Shown here: piece by piece, positions 44,576 to 54,539 of the stretch
Numbering within the stretch: the stretch's first letter is position 1
Layout of the letters: the number at the start of each line of letters is the position of its first letter
Assembly: GCF_013170825.1 (NCBI RefSeq)
Contig: NZ_CP033365.1
Coordinates: 1,733,501 to 1,797,500 of the forward strand
Direction: 5' to 3'
DNA length: 64,000 nucleotides
Origin: Mesorhizobium sp. NZP2298
GTDB lineage: Bacteria; Pseudomonadota; Alphaproteobacteria; Rhizobiales; Rhizobiaceae
Position numbers and translations under genes: made by a program
The notes under the pieces: model-generated
Seen by the model: only the letters and a program-made list of their open reading frames with translations
Database searches by the model: none
What the model was told of the DNA's origin: nothing

Positions 44576-44618
44576 TATCTTGACATTAAGAATCTTTGCG
44601 TTATCTTACCTCAAGATA
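44576..44618. promoter_or_regulatory. Operator-like inverted repeats between marR and the EamA gene
   Basis: TATCTTGA (44576-44583) and TCAAGATA (44611-44618) are exact complements. Inside, TATCTT-ACCTC-AAGATA (44602-44618) is a second perfect inverted repeat. This is the size and AT content expected of MarR sites. Confidence 0.6.
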
Positions 44619-44667
44619 CAGAGCCGGCCAAGCGCCGCAAGTGCCGAATGAGTGACGGGACCATCCG

Positions 44668-45558
44668 ATGAAGTTTCTCTGGGATTCGGCGCTCGGCCTG
44701 CTGGTCGTCACGGGCGGCCTGCTCGGGCTGACGCTGCCCTTCGGCAAGCTCGCCACGGTAGCTGGCGTGCCGGCCATGGTCTGGGCTTTCGTCATCTCGC
44801 TCGGTGCCGGCGGCGTGCTTTTGTGCGTACTTTTGTTGCGCGGGGAGCGTGTCCGGCTCACCGCGCACAAATTGCGCTATTTCTTCGTCACGGCCGCCGT
44901 GTCCTATGCCGTTCCCAATCTCCTGATGTTCTCGGCCATTCCGCACCTTGGCGCCGGCTACACCGGCATCATGTTCACGCTCTCGCCTGTCATCACGCTG
45001 GTGTTCTCGATCCTGCTGCGTGTGCGGCGCCCGAACATGCTGGGCATAGCGGGCATTGCCGTCGGCTTCGTCGGTGCCGTCATGGTGGCGGTGACGCGCG
45101 GAGAGGCCGGCCAGCCGGCCGACCTTTTCTGGGTGGTCATGGGCCTGCTCATTCCGGTCAGCCTTGCCGCCGGCAACATCTACCGCACGGTGGATTGGCC
45201 TGAAGGCACCGGCCCGATCGAGCTCGCCGTCGGCAGTCATCTGGCGTCGGCGGCGCTGCTGCTCGCCGGTATTCTCACCCTGCTCGGCATCAGGGCCTTC
45301 GCGCCGCTCGGCGGCGTGCCGCTGGTCGTCATCGCGCAAGTCGCATCCGCGTCGGCGATGTTCGCCTTCTTCTTCCGGCTGCAGGCGGTCGGTGGCCCGG
45401 TCTATCTCAGCCAGATCGGTTATGTCGCCGCCGCGGTCGGTCTGTTTGCCGGCACGATCTTCCTTGGCGAGCACTACCAACTGCTGACCTGGATCGGCGC
45501 CGTCATCATCACGGCGGGCGTGTTCATCACCACCAGGGCGCAAAACCAGAAAGCCTGA
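44668..45558 (+). CDS. EamA-family (DMT) transporter under MarR control
   Basis: A 296-residue transporter with ten helices. Traits are GLLGLTLPFGKLATVAGVPA and VSYAVPNLLMFSAIPHLGAG in the first repeat, and VYLSQIGYVAAAVGLFAGTI in the second. The substrate is unknown. It is divergent from a MarR repressor. Confidence 0.87.
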   Translation: MKFLWDSALGLLVVTGGLLGLTLPFGKLATVAGVPAMVWAFVISLGAGGVLLCVLLLRGERVRLTAHKLRYFFVTAAVSYAVPNLLMFSAIPHLGAGYTGIMFTLSPVITLVFSILLRVRRPNMLGIAGIAVGFVGAVMVAVTRGEAGQPADLFWVVMGLLIPVSLAAGNIYRTVDWPEGTGPIELAVGSHLASAALLLAGILTLLGIRAFAPLGGVPLVVIAQVASASAMFAFFFRLQAVGGPVYLSQIGYVAAAVGLFAGTIFLGEHYQLLTWIGAVIITAGVFITTRAQNQKA

Positions 45559-45659
45559 AGGTCTCAGTTTGTGCCGTCGTCGGCATCGCCACCGGGCTGC
45601 GGCCGAGGATGCCGGCTGCCCGCGCCGCCTGCGGCACGAATTCCGGAACGCTTGGTCGG

Positions 45660-46409
45660 TCAGACCGATCCTTTCTCCGCCAGCACCATGTAGTTGACAT
45701 CCATGTCCTTCGATCGCGCCCAGCGATCGGCGAGCGGATTGTAGGTGACGCCGGTGCGGTCGATGATCGTCAGGCCGGCGCCGCCAAGCGCCTTTTCCAG
45801 CTCTTCGGGGCGGACCAGCTTGCCGAACTGGTGGGTGCCGCGCGGCAGCCAGCGCAGCACGTATTCGGCGCCGATGATGGCCAGGCCCAGCGCCTTCAGC
45901 GTGCGGTTGATGGTTGCCACGAACATGATGCCGCCGGGCCGGACCATCTGCCCGCATTTGGCGACGAACAGCTCGATGTCGGCGACATGCTCGACCACTT
46001 CCATGTTGAGGATGACGTCAAATGTCTCGCCGGCGTCGGCAAGGTCCTCGGCCGTCGTGGCGCGGTAGTCGACGCTCACATTGCCTTCGGCGGCATGCAG
46101 TTTCGCAACTTCGATGTTTGTTTCGGAGGCATCCGCTCCCACGACTTCGGCGCCAAGCCGTGCCATCGGCTCGCACAAAAGACCGCCACCGCAGCCGATG
46201 TCGAGGATCCGCAGGCCCTCGAACGGCCGCGCGGCGCGTGGGTCACGGCCGAAGCGCGACGCTATCTGGTCGCGGATATAGGAAAGCCGGACCGGATTGA
46301 ATTTATGCAGCGGACGAAACTTGCCGTTCGGGTTCCACCATTCGGCGGCAAGGGCGGAAAAGCGTTCCACTTCTCCGGCATCGATCGTCGATCGTCGGGG
46401 CTCTGGCAT
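45660..46409 (-). CDS. ubiG: Ubiquinone biosynthesis O-methyltransferase
   Basis: A 249-residue methyltransferase catalysing both O-methylations of ubiquinone synthesis. The SAM motif is [20 protein letters not shown]. Typical are [20 protein letters not shown], and the end part [20 protein letters not shown]. The ATG at 46409 follows TAGGAGAC. It is a lone gene, with a 44-bp repeat just upstream. In other rhizobia ubiG also lies next to lysC; here a histidine kinase gene is between them. Confidence 0.95.
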   Translation of the reverse strand: MPEPRRSTIDAGEVERFSALAAEWWNPNGKFRPLHKFNPVRLSYIRDQIASRFGRDPRAARPFEGLRILDIGCGGGLLCEPMARLGAEVVGADASETNIEVAKLHAAEGNVSVDYRATTAEDLADAGETFDVILNMEVVEHVADIELFVAKCGQMVRPGGIMFVATINRTLKALGLAIIGAEYVLRWLPRGTHQFGKLVRPEELEKALGGAGLTIIDRTGVTYNPLADRWARSKDMDVNYMVLAEKGSV

Positions 46410-46438
46410 CGATTGTCTCCTAGAGCTCTTTGTTGGTC

Positions 46439-46482
46439 GCAATTCCGAACGGAAAACCGCTTCACACTTTTCCTGGAACGGC
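46439..46482. repeat. 44-bp palindromic repeat, copy 2
   Basis: Begins GCAATTCCG and shares the core AAAACCGCTTCACACTTTTC with the copy at 39941. It sits 30 bases upstream of the ubiG start. Confidence 0.8.
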
Positions 46483-46565
46483 TTCAGAGCGCTAGGAAGT
46501 CGGGCGTGGGGGAGCGAATGTCAAGGCAGCTTTTTTCAATGCTGCCAAACAGGATCCGTCAGACC

Positions 46566-48431
46566 TCAGCTGGTCTTGTCCAGCACGTCGCGCAGTTTCG
46601 CGGCCAGTTGCTCGATGGTGAACGGCTTGGCCAGGAAGTGCACGTCATGGTCGAGCACGCCGTTATGGACGACCGCGTTCCTGGTGAAGCCGGTGGTGAA
46701 GATGACTTTCAGTCCGGGCTGGCGCCCGACTGCCTCCTCGGCGAGCTTGCGGCCGTTCATCACCGGCATGACGATATCGGTGAACAGCAGGGCGATGCCT
46801 GAGGTCGCGGCGAGCTTCTCGAGGGCCTCCGGGCCGCTTGCGGCATGGATGACGGTGTAGCCGAGTTCGCGCATGGCGTCCGTCGTGGCGGCCCGCACGC
46901 GGGCATCGTCCTCGACGACGAGGATTGTCTCGGTGACCTTGACGGAGCTCTTGCCACGCCCTGCGGGTGCTGCTGGCTCCTCCGGCCCGAAAAACCGCGG
47001 CAGATAGATCTTGATCGTCGTTCCTTCACCCGGTTCGGAGTAGATCTTGACGTGGCCGCCCGACTGTTTGACGAAGCCGAACACCTGGCTCAACCCAAGT
47101 CCCGTGCCCTTGTTGACCGGCTTGGTCGTGAAGAAGGGTTCGAAGGCCTTGGCGATGATCTCCGGTGGCATGCCGGCGCCGGTGTCGGTCACCGCCACCA
47201 TCACATATTGGCCAGGCGTGACTTCGGCATGAGTCGAGGCGTAGGCTTCGTCGAGATGGCTGTTGGCGGTCTCAATGGTCAATTTTCCGTCATTGTCCAT
47301 GGCATCACGGGCATTGACCGCCAGGTTGAGGATCGCGTTCTCGATCTGGCTCGGATCGGCGTGGGTTTTCCACAGGCCGCCCGCCAAAACCGTTTCGATA
47401 CGGATGCCTTCGCCGAGCGCTCGGTGCAGAAGGTCGGACATGCCGGTCACCAGCCGGTTGGTGTCGACGACCTGCGGCGCCAGCGGTTGCAGACGGGAGA
47501 AGGCAAGCAATCGGGAGGTCAGATTGGCGGCACGGCTGGCTGCATCCGTCGCGGCCTCGATGAATTTCTCGATGTCGTTCTCGCCGCGCTTCAGCTTGCG
47601 CTGGGCAAGGTTCATGGCGCTGAGGATCACCGCCAGCATGTTGTTGAAATCGTGGGCGATGCCGCCGGTCAGCTGACCGACGGCTTCCATCTTCTGCATC
47701 TGGCGGATCTGGGATTCGGCCTTCTCGCGGGTCTCGATCTCGTTGCCGAGCTCGATGTTCTTGCCCATCAGCTCTGCCTGGGCGGTGGCGACCTCGCGGA
47801 AGCGGCGGCGGGATTCGCGGATCGTGTAGGCGGCGAGCAGGAAGATGGCGAAGAGGGCCGCCAGCGAGCCGATGCGCAACCAGGTCTCGACCTGGTCGGT
47901 GTGCTCGTCGCGCTCGGCAACCGCGGCGCCTCCCATGCGCCGGATCGTGTCCATGCTGGCGCGGACCTCGTCCATGGCGGCTTTGCCCTGGCCGCTGCGG
48001 ACCAGTCGCAAGGCCCCGGCCACGTCGCCCTTGTCGTAAAGGGCGATCGTCACGGCCAGTTCAGCCTGTTTCTGCGCCAGCGCGTCCTTGATGTGATTGA
48101 TCTGCTGGGCCAGTTGGTCGTTGGAAGCCGTCATGGCATCGATGCGGGAGAGCTGTCCGGGGATTGCCTCGACGGCCTTCCGATACGGTTCGAGATAGGA
48201 TTTTTCCCCGGTCAGCAGGTAGCCGCGCTGACCACTTTCGGCATCCTGCGCCATTGAGAGGAGCCCGGAAAGCAGATCCTGGTACTCGATCGTCTCGCGA
48301 GCGGCGGCACGATTGGCCCTCTGGCCCTCGACGAGCAGGGCACGGGTGCCGACGATCAATGCCAGCACGGCGAAGCCGGCGACAAGCGGGAGCGATTGCA
48401 ATCGCGTGGCGCGTCGAAGACGAGCAATCAT
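46566..48431 (-). CDS. Hybrid histidine kinase with CHASE3 sensor and receiver
   Basis: A 621-residue sensor. Membrane helices at about 14-33 and 186-206 flank a periplasmic CHASE3 domain (AQDAESGQRGYLLTGEKSYL). A coiled linker leads to the HisKA domain with His260 (GGIAHDFNN), an ATPase domain (ENAILNLAVNARDAMDN, DTGAGMPPE, GTGLGLSQV) and a C-terminal receiver with Asp552 (LFTDIVMP). No response regulator with an output domain is adjacent, so the partner and signal are unknown. Confidence 0.92.
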   Translation of the reverse strand: MIARLRRATRLQSLPLVAGFAVLALIVGTRALLVEGQRANRAAARETIEYQDLLSGLLSMAQDAESGQRGYLLTGEKSYLEPYRKAVEAIPGQLSRIDAMTASNDQLAQQINHIKDALAQKQAELAVTIALYDKGDVAGALRLVRSGQGKAAMDEVRASMDTIRRMGGAAVAERDEHTDQVETWLRIGSLAALFAIFLLAAYTIRESRRRFREVATAQAELMGKNIELGNEIETREKAESQIRQMQKMEAVGQLTGGIAHDFNNMLAVILSAMNLAQRKLKRGENDIEKFIEAATDAASRAANLTSRLLAFSRLQPLAPQVVDTNRLVTGMSDLLHRALGEGIRIETVLAGGLWKTHADPSQIENAILNLAVNARDAMDNDGKLTIETANSHLDEAYASTHAEVTPGQYVMVAVTDTGAGMPPEIIAKAFEPFFTTKPVNKGTGLGLSQVFGFVKQSGGHVKIYSEPGEGTTIKIYLPRFFGPEEPAAPAGRGKSSVKVTETILVVEDDARVRAATTDAMRELGYTVIHAASGPEALEKLAATSGIALLFTDIVMPVMNGRKLAEEAVGRQPGLKVIFTTGFTRNAVVHNGVLDHDVHFLAKPFTIEQLAAKLRDVLDKTS

Positions 48432-48669
48432 CTGTTATGCCGAACCAAAAGGAATTCCCCGCGGGCAGCATCTGGTAAGCGGCACGGGCCTGGAAGGCAA
48501 TATGCCGTCTTGTTGACGCCGGCATTCCGCCGCCAGCCTTGCGAAACCTTCATCATTTGGCTAAGGAGGCCGCGCATTCTGCGACCGGCGCCAGCCGGGC
48601 GCTTTCCTCCGCTTTCGGCTCCCAGTTTTTTGGCAAGGGGCCGGCTTCAGTCAAAGGCATTTCGCTTCC

Positions 48670-49923
48670 ATGGCGCGTATCGTGATGAAATTCGGCGGAA
48701 CCTCCGTCGCCGACATCGCCCGCATCCGCAATGTGGCGCGTCACGTCAAACGTGAGGTCGACGCCGGCCATGAGGTCGCGGTGGTGGTTTCGGCCATGGC
48801 CGGCAAGACCAACGAACTGGTTGCCTGGACGCGCGAGGCCTCGCCTATGCATGACGCACGCGAATATGACGCGGTCGTCGCTTCCGGCGAACAGGTCACC
48901 GCAGGCCTGCTGGCGATCACCTTGCAGAACATGGGCGTGCACGCCCGCTCCTGGCAGGGCTGGCAGATTCCGATCAAGACCGACAACGCGCATGGCGCGG
49001 CGCGCATCCTCGACATTGACGGTGCGTTCCTGATCAAGCGCTTCGGCGAGGGCCAGGTGGCCGTCATCGCCGGCTTCCAGGGCATCGGGCCCGACAATCG
49101 CATCGCAACGCTTGGCCGTGGCGGTTCCGACACAAGCGCGGTCGCCATCGCGGCGGCGGTCAAGGCGGACCGTTGCGACATCTATACCGACGTCGACGGG
49201 GTCTACACCACCGATCCGCGCATCGAGCCCAAGGCGCGGCGGCTGGCCAAGATCTCCTTCGAGGAAATGCTTGAAATGGCCTCGCTCGGCGCCAAGGTTC
49301 TGCAGGTGCGTTCGGTCGAGCTTGCCATGGTGCACAGGGTGCGCACCTTCGTGCGGTCGTCCTTCGACGATCCCGACGCGCCCGGAATGGGGGATTTGCT
49401 CAATCCTCCGGGAACGCTCATTTGCGACGAGGAAGAGATCGTGGAACAGCAGGTCGTCACCGGAATTGCCTACGCCAAGGACGAGGCCCAGATTTCGCTG
49501 CGCCGCGTCGGCGACCGCCCAGGTGTCGCCGCCGGCATTTTCGGGCCGCTGGCCGAGGCCAACATCAATGTCGACATGATCGTCCAGAACATCTCCGAGG
49601 ACGGCAAGTTCACCGACATGACCTTCACGGTGCCATCGGGGGACGTCGACAAGGCGCTGGCCGTGCTCGATCGGCTGAAAGCCGAGGTCGGCTACGATGT
49701 CGTGCAGTCCGAAGCCGGCATGTCGAAGGTCTCGGTCATCGGCATCGGCATGAGGAGCCATGCCGGTGTCGCCGCCACCGCCTTCAAGGCACTGGCGGAC
49801 AAGGCGATCAACATTCGCGCCATCACCACCTCCGAGATCAAGATTTCGATACTGATCGACGGTCCGTACACCGAACTTGCGGTTCGCACTTTGCATTCCG
49901 TCTACGGTCTGGATAAGCAGTAG
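48670..49923 (+). CDS. lysC: Aspartate kinase
   Basis: A 417-residue monofunctional aspartokinase, first step of lysine, methionine and threonine synthesis. The N-terminus MARIVMKFGGTSVADIARI and the later GRGGSDTSAVAIAAA form the kinase site. Two ACT domains for feedback control follow from about residue 265 (GDRPGVAAGIFGPLAEANIN and VIGIGMRSHAGVAATAFKAL). It is read with ptsP, prfA and prmC, a conserved alphaproteobacterial order. Confidence 0.96.
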   Translation: MARIVMKFGGTSVADIARIRNVARHVKREVDAGHEVAVVVSAMAGKTNELVAWTREASPMHDAREYDAVVASGEQVTAGLLAITLQNMGVHARSWQGWQIPIKTDNAHGAARILDIDGAFLIKRFGEGQVAVIAGFQGIGPDNRIATLGRGGSDTSAVAIAAAVKADRCDIYTDVDGVYTTDPRIEPKARRLAKISFEEMLEMASLGAKVLQVRSVELAMVHRVRTFVRSSFDDPDAPGMGDLLNPPGTLICDEEEIVEQQVVTGIAYAKDEAQISLRRVGDRPGVAAGIFGPLAEANINVDMIVQNISEDGKFTDMTFTVPSGDVDKALAVLDRLKAEVGYDVVQSEAGMSKVSVIGIGMRSHAGVAATAFKALADKAINIRAITTSEIKISILIDGPYTELAVRTLHSVYGLDKQ

Positions 49924-50004
49924 CAAGACTGAATCAGTTGTTGCGCGCGTGCCGGCAGCGGCGGAAACTGCGCCGGCAAGTGTTTCATTGGAGAAGAAGC
50001 CGCG

Positions 50005-52275
50005 ATGCGTGACCAGGCCAGTGGCCCGCGCGTTTTGCTGAAACGGCTCCGCGAGCTCATGCAGGAGCCGCTGGAGCCGCAGGAGCGGCTTGACCGGATC
50101 GTGCGCGACATCGCCTCCAACATGGTGGCGGAAGTTTGCTCGCTCTATGTGCTGCGCGCCGATTCGGTGCTCGAGCTCTACGCCACCGAGGGTCTGAACC
50201 CGAACGCCGTCCACCTGGCGCAACTGCGGCTGGGACAAGGCCTGGTCGGCACCATCGCCGCCAGCGCGCGGCCGCTCAACCTCTCCAATGCTCAGGAACA
50301 CCCGGCCTTTGCCTACCTGCCGGAGACCGGGGAAGAAATCTACAATTCCTTCCTTGGCGTTCCGGTGCTCAGGGCAGGGCGCACGCTGGGCGTCCTCGTC
50401 GTCCAGAACAAGACCATGCGTCATTACCGCGACGACGAGGTCGAGGCGCTGGAAACCACGGCGATGGTCATCGCCGAGATGATCGCCACCGGCGACCTGG
50501 CGCGGCTGACCCGACCCGGCCTCGAACTCGACTTGCGCCGCCCCGTCAGCTTCACCGGCCTGTCCTTCAACGATGGCGTCGGGCTTGGCCATGTCGTGCT
50601 GCACGAGCCGCGCATCGTCGTCACCAATCTGTTCAACGAGGACAGCGAGGAAGAGGTCCGGCGGCTGGAAAGCTCGCTCGGGTCGCTGAGGCTCTCCATC
50701 GACGACATGCTGGAGCGCCGCGACGTCGCCTTCGAGGGCGAGCACCGCCAGGTGCTGGAAGCCTACCGCATGTTCGCCAATGACCGCGGCTGGGTGCGGC
50801 GCCTGGAAGAGGCCATCCGCAACGGCCTGACGGCAGAGGCCGCGGTGGAAAAGGTGCAGAGCGACATGCGTGCCCGCATGCTGCACATGACCGATCCTTA
50901 TCTGCGCGAGCGGATGAGCGATTTCGACGACCTCGCCAACCGGCTCCTGCGCCAGCTGATGGGACGCGGGCCGGAAGATGTCGCGGCTTCGCTGCCGAAG
51001 GACGCCATCATCGTCGCCCGCTCGATGGGCGCCGCCGAATTGCTCGACTACCCTCGCGACAAGCTGCGCGGGCTGGTGCTGGAGGATGGCGCGGCCACAA
51101 GCCATGTCGTCATCGTCGCCCGCGCCATGGGCATTCCGGTCGCCGGCCAGATGAAGGGCGCCGTTTCGATGGCGGAAAACGGCGATGCCATCATCGTCGA
51201 CGGCGAGGAAGGCACGATCCATCTGCGGCCGCAGTCCGATCTCGAAGCCGCCTATGCCGAAAAAGTGCGTTTCAGGGCGCGCCGGCAAGAGGTCTACCGC
51301 GAACTGCGCAAGAAGCCGTCGATGACCAGGGACGGCGTCCAGGTCGACCTGCTGATGAATGCCGGGCTTGCCGTCGACCTGCCGCAACTGGCCGAGGCGG
51401 GCGCTGCCGGCATCGGCCTGTTCCGCACCGAGTTGCAGTTCATGGTCGCCTCGACCTTTCCGCGTGCCGAGGCACAGGAAAAACTCTATCGCGACGTGCT
51501 GGAGGCCGCACGCGGCAAGCCGGTCACCTTCCGCACCATCGACATTGGCGGCGACAAGGTGCTGCCCTACTTCAAAGGCGCGATCCAGGAAGAGAACCCG
51601 GCGCTCGGCTGGCGGGCGATCCGCCTGACGCTGGACCGGCCGGGGTTGTTGCGCACTCAGATCCGCGCCCTGCTGAAGGCCAGCGGCGGGCGCGAGCTCA
51701 AGCTGATGCTGCCCATGGTGACCGAGCTCGGCGAAATTGCACAAGCGCGAGAAATCATCGACCGCGAAGTGCGGCATCTGTCGCGCTTCGCTCATCACCT
51801 GCCGACCAGCCTCAAGCTGGGCGCGATGCTGGAAGTGCCGTCGCTTCTGTTCCAGCTCGACGAATTGATGAAGGCGGTCGACTTCGTCTCGGTCGGGTCG
51901 AACGACCTGTTCCAGTTCGTCATGGCGGTCGACCGCGGCAACACGCAACTGGCCAACCGCTTCGACACGCTGTCGGCGCCGTTTCTGCGCGTCTTGAAGC
52001 AGATCGCCGATGCCGGCATCCGCAACCACACGCCGGTGACGCTGTGCGGTGAACTCGCCGGCAAGCCGATCTCGGCGATGGCACTGATCGGCCTCGGCTT
52101 CCGCTCGATCTCGATGTCACCGGCCTCGATCGGCCCGGTCAAGGCCATGCTGACGGAATTGCCGCTGGATGAGCTGACGGCGTTCTTCGACGACAATCTG
52201 ATGGCGCCGGCGCAGGGGCTGCCGATGCGGGCGCTGCTGCAGGCCTTTGCCGACGACCGCTCGATCCCGTTGTAG
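50005..52275 (+). CDS. ptsP: PTS-Ntr enzyme I (EI-Ntr)
   Basis: A 756-residue phosphoenolpyruvate-protein phosphotransferase. An N-terminal GAF domain (about residues 20-165) precedes the EI core. The phosphorylated histidine is His367 in GAATSHVVIVARAM, and the PEP-binding barrel contains FRTIDIGGDK and VSVGSNDLFQFV. It starts the nitrogen PTS phosphorelay (to NPr and EIIA-Ntr), which senses glutamine and 2-oxoglutarate through the GAF domain. It lies 81 bp after lysC and 9 bp before prfA. Confidence 0.95.
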   Translation: MRDQASGPRVLLKRLRELMQEPLEPQERLDRIVRDIASNMVAEVCSLYVLRADSVLELYATEGLNPNAVHLAQLRLGQGLVGTIAASARPLNLSNAQEHPAFAYLPETGEEIYNSFLGVPVLRAGRTLGVLVVQNKTMRHYRDDEVEALETTAMVIAEMIATGDLARLTRPGLELDLRRPVSFTGLSFNDGVGLGHVVLHEPRIVVTNLFNEDSEEEVRRLESSLGSLRLSIDDMLERRDVAFEGEHRQVLEAYRMFANDRGWVRRLEEAIRNGLTAEAAVEKVQSDMRARMLHMTDPYLRERMSDFDDLANRLLRQLMGRGPEDVAASLPKDAIIVARSMGAAELLDYPRDKLRGLVLEDGAATSHVVIVARAMGIPVAGQMKGAVSMAENGDAIIVDGEEGTIHLRPQSDLEAAYAEKVRFRARRQEVYRELRKKPSMTRDGVQVDLLMNAGLAVDLPQLAEAGAAGIGLFRTELQFMVASTFPRAEAQEKLYRDVLEAARGKPVTFRTIDIGGDKVLPYFKGAIQEENPALGWRAIRLTLDRPGLLRTQIRALLKASGGRELKLMLPMVTELGEIAQAREIIDREVRHLSRFAHHLPTSLKLGAMLEVPSLLFQLDELMKAVDFVSVGSNDLFQFVMAVDRGNTQLANRFDTLSAPFLRVLKQIADAGIRNHTPVTLCGELAGKPISAMALIGLGFRSISMSPASIGPVKAMLTELPLDELTAFFDDNLMAPAQGLPMRALLQAFADDRSIPL

Positions 52276-52284
52276 CATCAAATC

Positions 52285-53364
52285 ATGGTCAATTTGCCCC
52301 GCGATCGCATGGATCAAGTCGTCAAGCGTTTCGAGATGCTCGAAGCGCAGATGTCGGCCGGACCGGCGCCGGATGCCTATGTGAAGATGGCGTCCGAGTA
52401 TGCGGAACTGCAGGACATGGTGGCCAAGGTCAGGGAATTGCGAGCGGCCGAACAGGAGCAGGCCGACCTCGAAGCAATGCTCGCCGACAAGGGCACCGAT
52501 GCCGAAATGCGGGCGCTTGCCGAGGCGGATCTGCCGGGGGTGGAGGAGCGCATCGAGGCGCTGCAGAAGGACATCCAGATCCTGCTCCTGCCCAAGGATG
52601 CCGCCGACGACAAGAACGCCATCCTCGAAATCCGCGCCGGAACCGGCGGCGACGAGGCAGCACTCTTCGCCGGTGACCTGTTTCGCATGTATGAACGCTA
52701 TGCCGCCGAGCGTGGCTGGAGGTTCGAGACGGTGTCGGCCAGCGACGGCGATGCCGGCGGGTTCAAGGAAATCATCGCCACGGTCTCCGGCAAGGGCGTT
52801 TTCGCCCATCTGAAATTCGAGTCCGGCGTGCATCGCGTGCAGCGGGTGCCGGCAACAGAGGCCAGCGGGCGCATTCATACCTCGGCGGCGACGGTGGCGG
52901 TGCTGCCGGAAGCCGAAGAGGTCGACATCGAGATCCGTGCCGAAGACATCCGCATCGATACGATGCGCGCCTCGGGTTCGGGCGGCCAGCACGTGAACAC
53001 CACCGATTCGGCTGTCCGCATCACCCACCTGCCGACCGGCATCATGGTGGTGCAGGCGGAGAAGTCGCAGCACCAGAACCGGGCGAAGGCCATGCAGATC
53101 CTGCGCGCCCGGCTGTATGACCTGAAGCGCGGCAAGGCCGACGAGGAGCGTTCCGAATCGCGCAAATCGCAGGTCGGCTCCGGCGATCGCTCGGAACGCA
53201 TCCGAACCTATAATTTCCCGCAAGGCCGCGTCACCGACCACCGCATCAACCTGACGCTCTACAAGCTCGATCGGGTGATGATGGGCGAACTCGACGAAAT
53301 CATCGACGCGCTGATCGCCGACCACCAGTCGAAGCTGCTGGCCGATATCGGCCTCGATGGCTGA
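52285..53364 (+). CDS. prfA: Peptide chain release factor 1
   Basis: A 359-residue RF1 reading UAA and UAG. The codon-recognising PxT motif is PAT in [12 protein letters not shown], and the catalytic GGQ is at 233-235 ([16 protein letters not shown]). The length is normal. It overlaps prmC, which modifies the GGQ glutamine, by eight bases. Confidence 0.97.
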   Translation: MVNLPRDRMDQVVKRFEMLEAQMSAGPAPDAYVKMASEYAELQDMVAKVRELRAAEQEQADLEAMLADKGTDAEMRALAEADLPGVEERIEALQKDIQILLLPKDAADDKNAILEIRAGTGGDEAALFAGDLFRMYERYAAERGWRFETVSASDGDAGGFKEIIATVSGKGVFAHLKFESGVHRVQRVPATEASGRIHTSAATVAVLPEAEEVDIEIRAEDIRIDTMRASGSGGQHVNTTDSAVRITHLPTGIMVVQAEKSQHQNRAKAMQILRARLYDLKRGKADEERSESRKSQVGSGDRSERIRTYNFPQGRVTDHRINLTLYKLDRVMMGELDEIIDALIADHQSKLLADIGLDG

Positions 53365-54229
53365 CCCTCTGCCCAAGGCGCTGGGGCCGCTGCTGCGGGA
53401 AGCGCGGGCCAGGCTTGTGGCGGCCGGGGTCGATGATCCCGCGCTCGACGCACGGCTGATTGTCGAACATTTTTCCGGCAAGACCCGTACGCAGGTCATC
53501 GCCGACCCTGACCATGAGATCGACAGGAACGCCATCGCCGTGATCGACGCCGCCCTGGGGCGTCGAGCCGCCGGCGAACCCGTGCATCGCATCCTGGGCT
53601 ACCGTGAATTCTACGGTTTGCGCCTGGCGCTGTCGCCGGAAACGCTGGAGCCGCGGCCGGATACCGAAACGCTGGTCGAGGCGGTGCTGCCTTTCGTCAA
53701 GACGATTGCCGCGCGGGAGGGTTCGTGCCGCATCCTCGATCTCGGCACCGGGACGGGCGCCATCGCCCTGGCGCTGCTGAGTGCGGTGCCGGCCGCGACC
53801 GCCACCGGCGTCGACATCGCAGCCGGAGCGCTGGCGACGGCGGCCCGCAATGCCGTGCAAATCGGGCTTGGTGACCGGTTCGCGACGGTGCGGTCGGACT
53901 GGTTCGAAAAAGTTTCCGGCCGGTACCATGTAATTGCCGCAAACCCTCCCTATATACCTTCAAGAGATATTGGAAATCTGCAGGACGAGGTCCGCGATTT
54001 CGACCCGCGCTTGGCCCTGGATGGCGGCGTGGATGGGCTGACCCCCTACAGGATCATCGCCGCCGAAGCGGCACCATTTCTGGAAGCAGAAAGCAGGATT
54101 GCGGTCGAGATCGGCCACACACAACGCAACGAGGTCAACGACATATTCCGCGCAGCCGGCTACGCTGCGGGCGAGTTGTTTCGCGATCTCGGCGGAAACG
54201 ACAGGGTTCTTGTCTTTCAATGGGGATAA
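53357..54229 (+). CDS. prmC: Release factor glutamine methyltransferase
   Basis: A 290-residue N5-glutamine methyltransferase that modifies the GGQ of RF1 and RF2. The SAM motif is [20 protein letters not shown] and the catalytic motif is NPPY in [14 protein letters not shown]. The region around NPPY uses rarer A/T-rich codons (TAT ATA, AGA) than the rest of the gene. It follows prfA with an eight-base overlap. Confidence 0.95.
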   Translation: MADPLPKALGPLLREARARLVAAGVDDPALDARLIVEHFSGKTRTQVIADPDHEIDRNAIAVIDAALGRRAAGEPVHRILGYREFYGLRLALSPETLEPRPDTETLVEAVLPFVKTIAAREGSCRILDLGTGTGAIALALLSAVPAATATGVDIAAGALATAARNAVQIGLGDRFATVRSDWFEKVSGRYHVIAANPPYIPSRDIGNLQDEVRDFDPRLALDGGVDGLTPYRIIAAEAAPFLEAESRIAVEIGHTQRNEVNDIFRAAGYAAGELFRDLGGNDRVLVFQWG

Positions 54230-54255
54230 GCCTTGACGCACTGCGAAAAAACCGC

Positions 54256-54284
54256 TTGGCAATACCGGGGAATGCGGCTAGGGT
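54256..54284 (+). promoter_or_regulatory. Possible promoter for the DUF4167 gene
   Basis: TTGGCA and TAGGGT are 17 bp apart. The -10 is poor. This is the best candidate I see in the 310-bp gap after prmC, which otherwise shows no gene. Confidence 0.3.
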
Positions 54285-54539
54285 CGCCTCAACCGGATGA
54301 GACGAAGCAGGCAGTGCTCTTAGCGATTCGGTCCTCCTTGGAAATAGCTGCCTTCTTGCGCAAACGACGCCCAAGCTTCGTGCGGGAATCGTCCGGCAAG
54401 TGATGTAACCGGAACAGGATGGCACGTGGCGCCAACGCAATTGATGCGGGCGAACGCCGGTGAAGAAACGAAACGGCTGGCTGCATGAGCGCCTCCGTTC
54501 GTGACGAGTTTTCGAAAATTTCAAGATGAAGAGAGTCGA

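Noticed and set aside
48553..52029. Very long minus-strand open frame (1158 codons) opposite lysC and ptsP
   Set aside because: It is antisense to two well-identified genes and has no recognisable domain. Such frames arise from the high-GC third-position bias of the real genes.
54501..54539. Upstream extension of the DUF4167 protein by 13 codons
   Set aside because: The conserved start MRPQQQNRRMRGR and the nearby AAGAGAG favour 54540.
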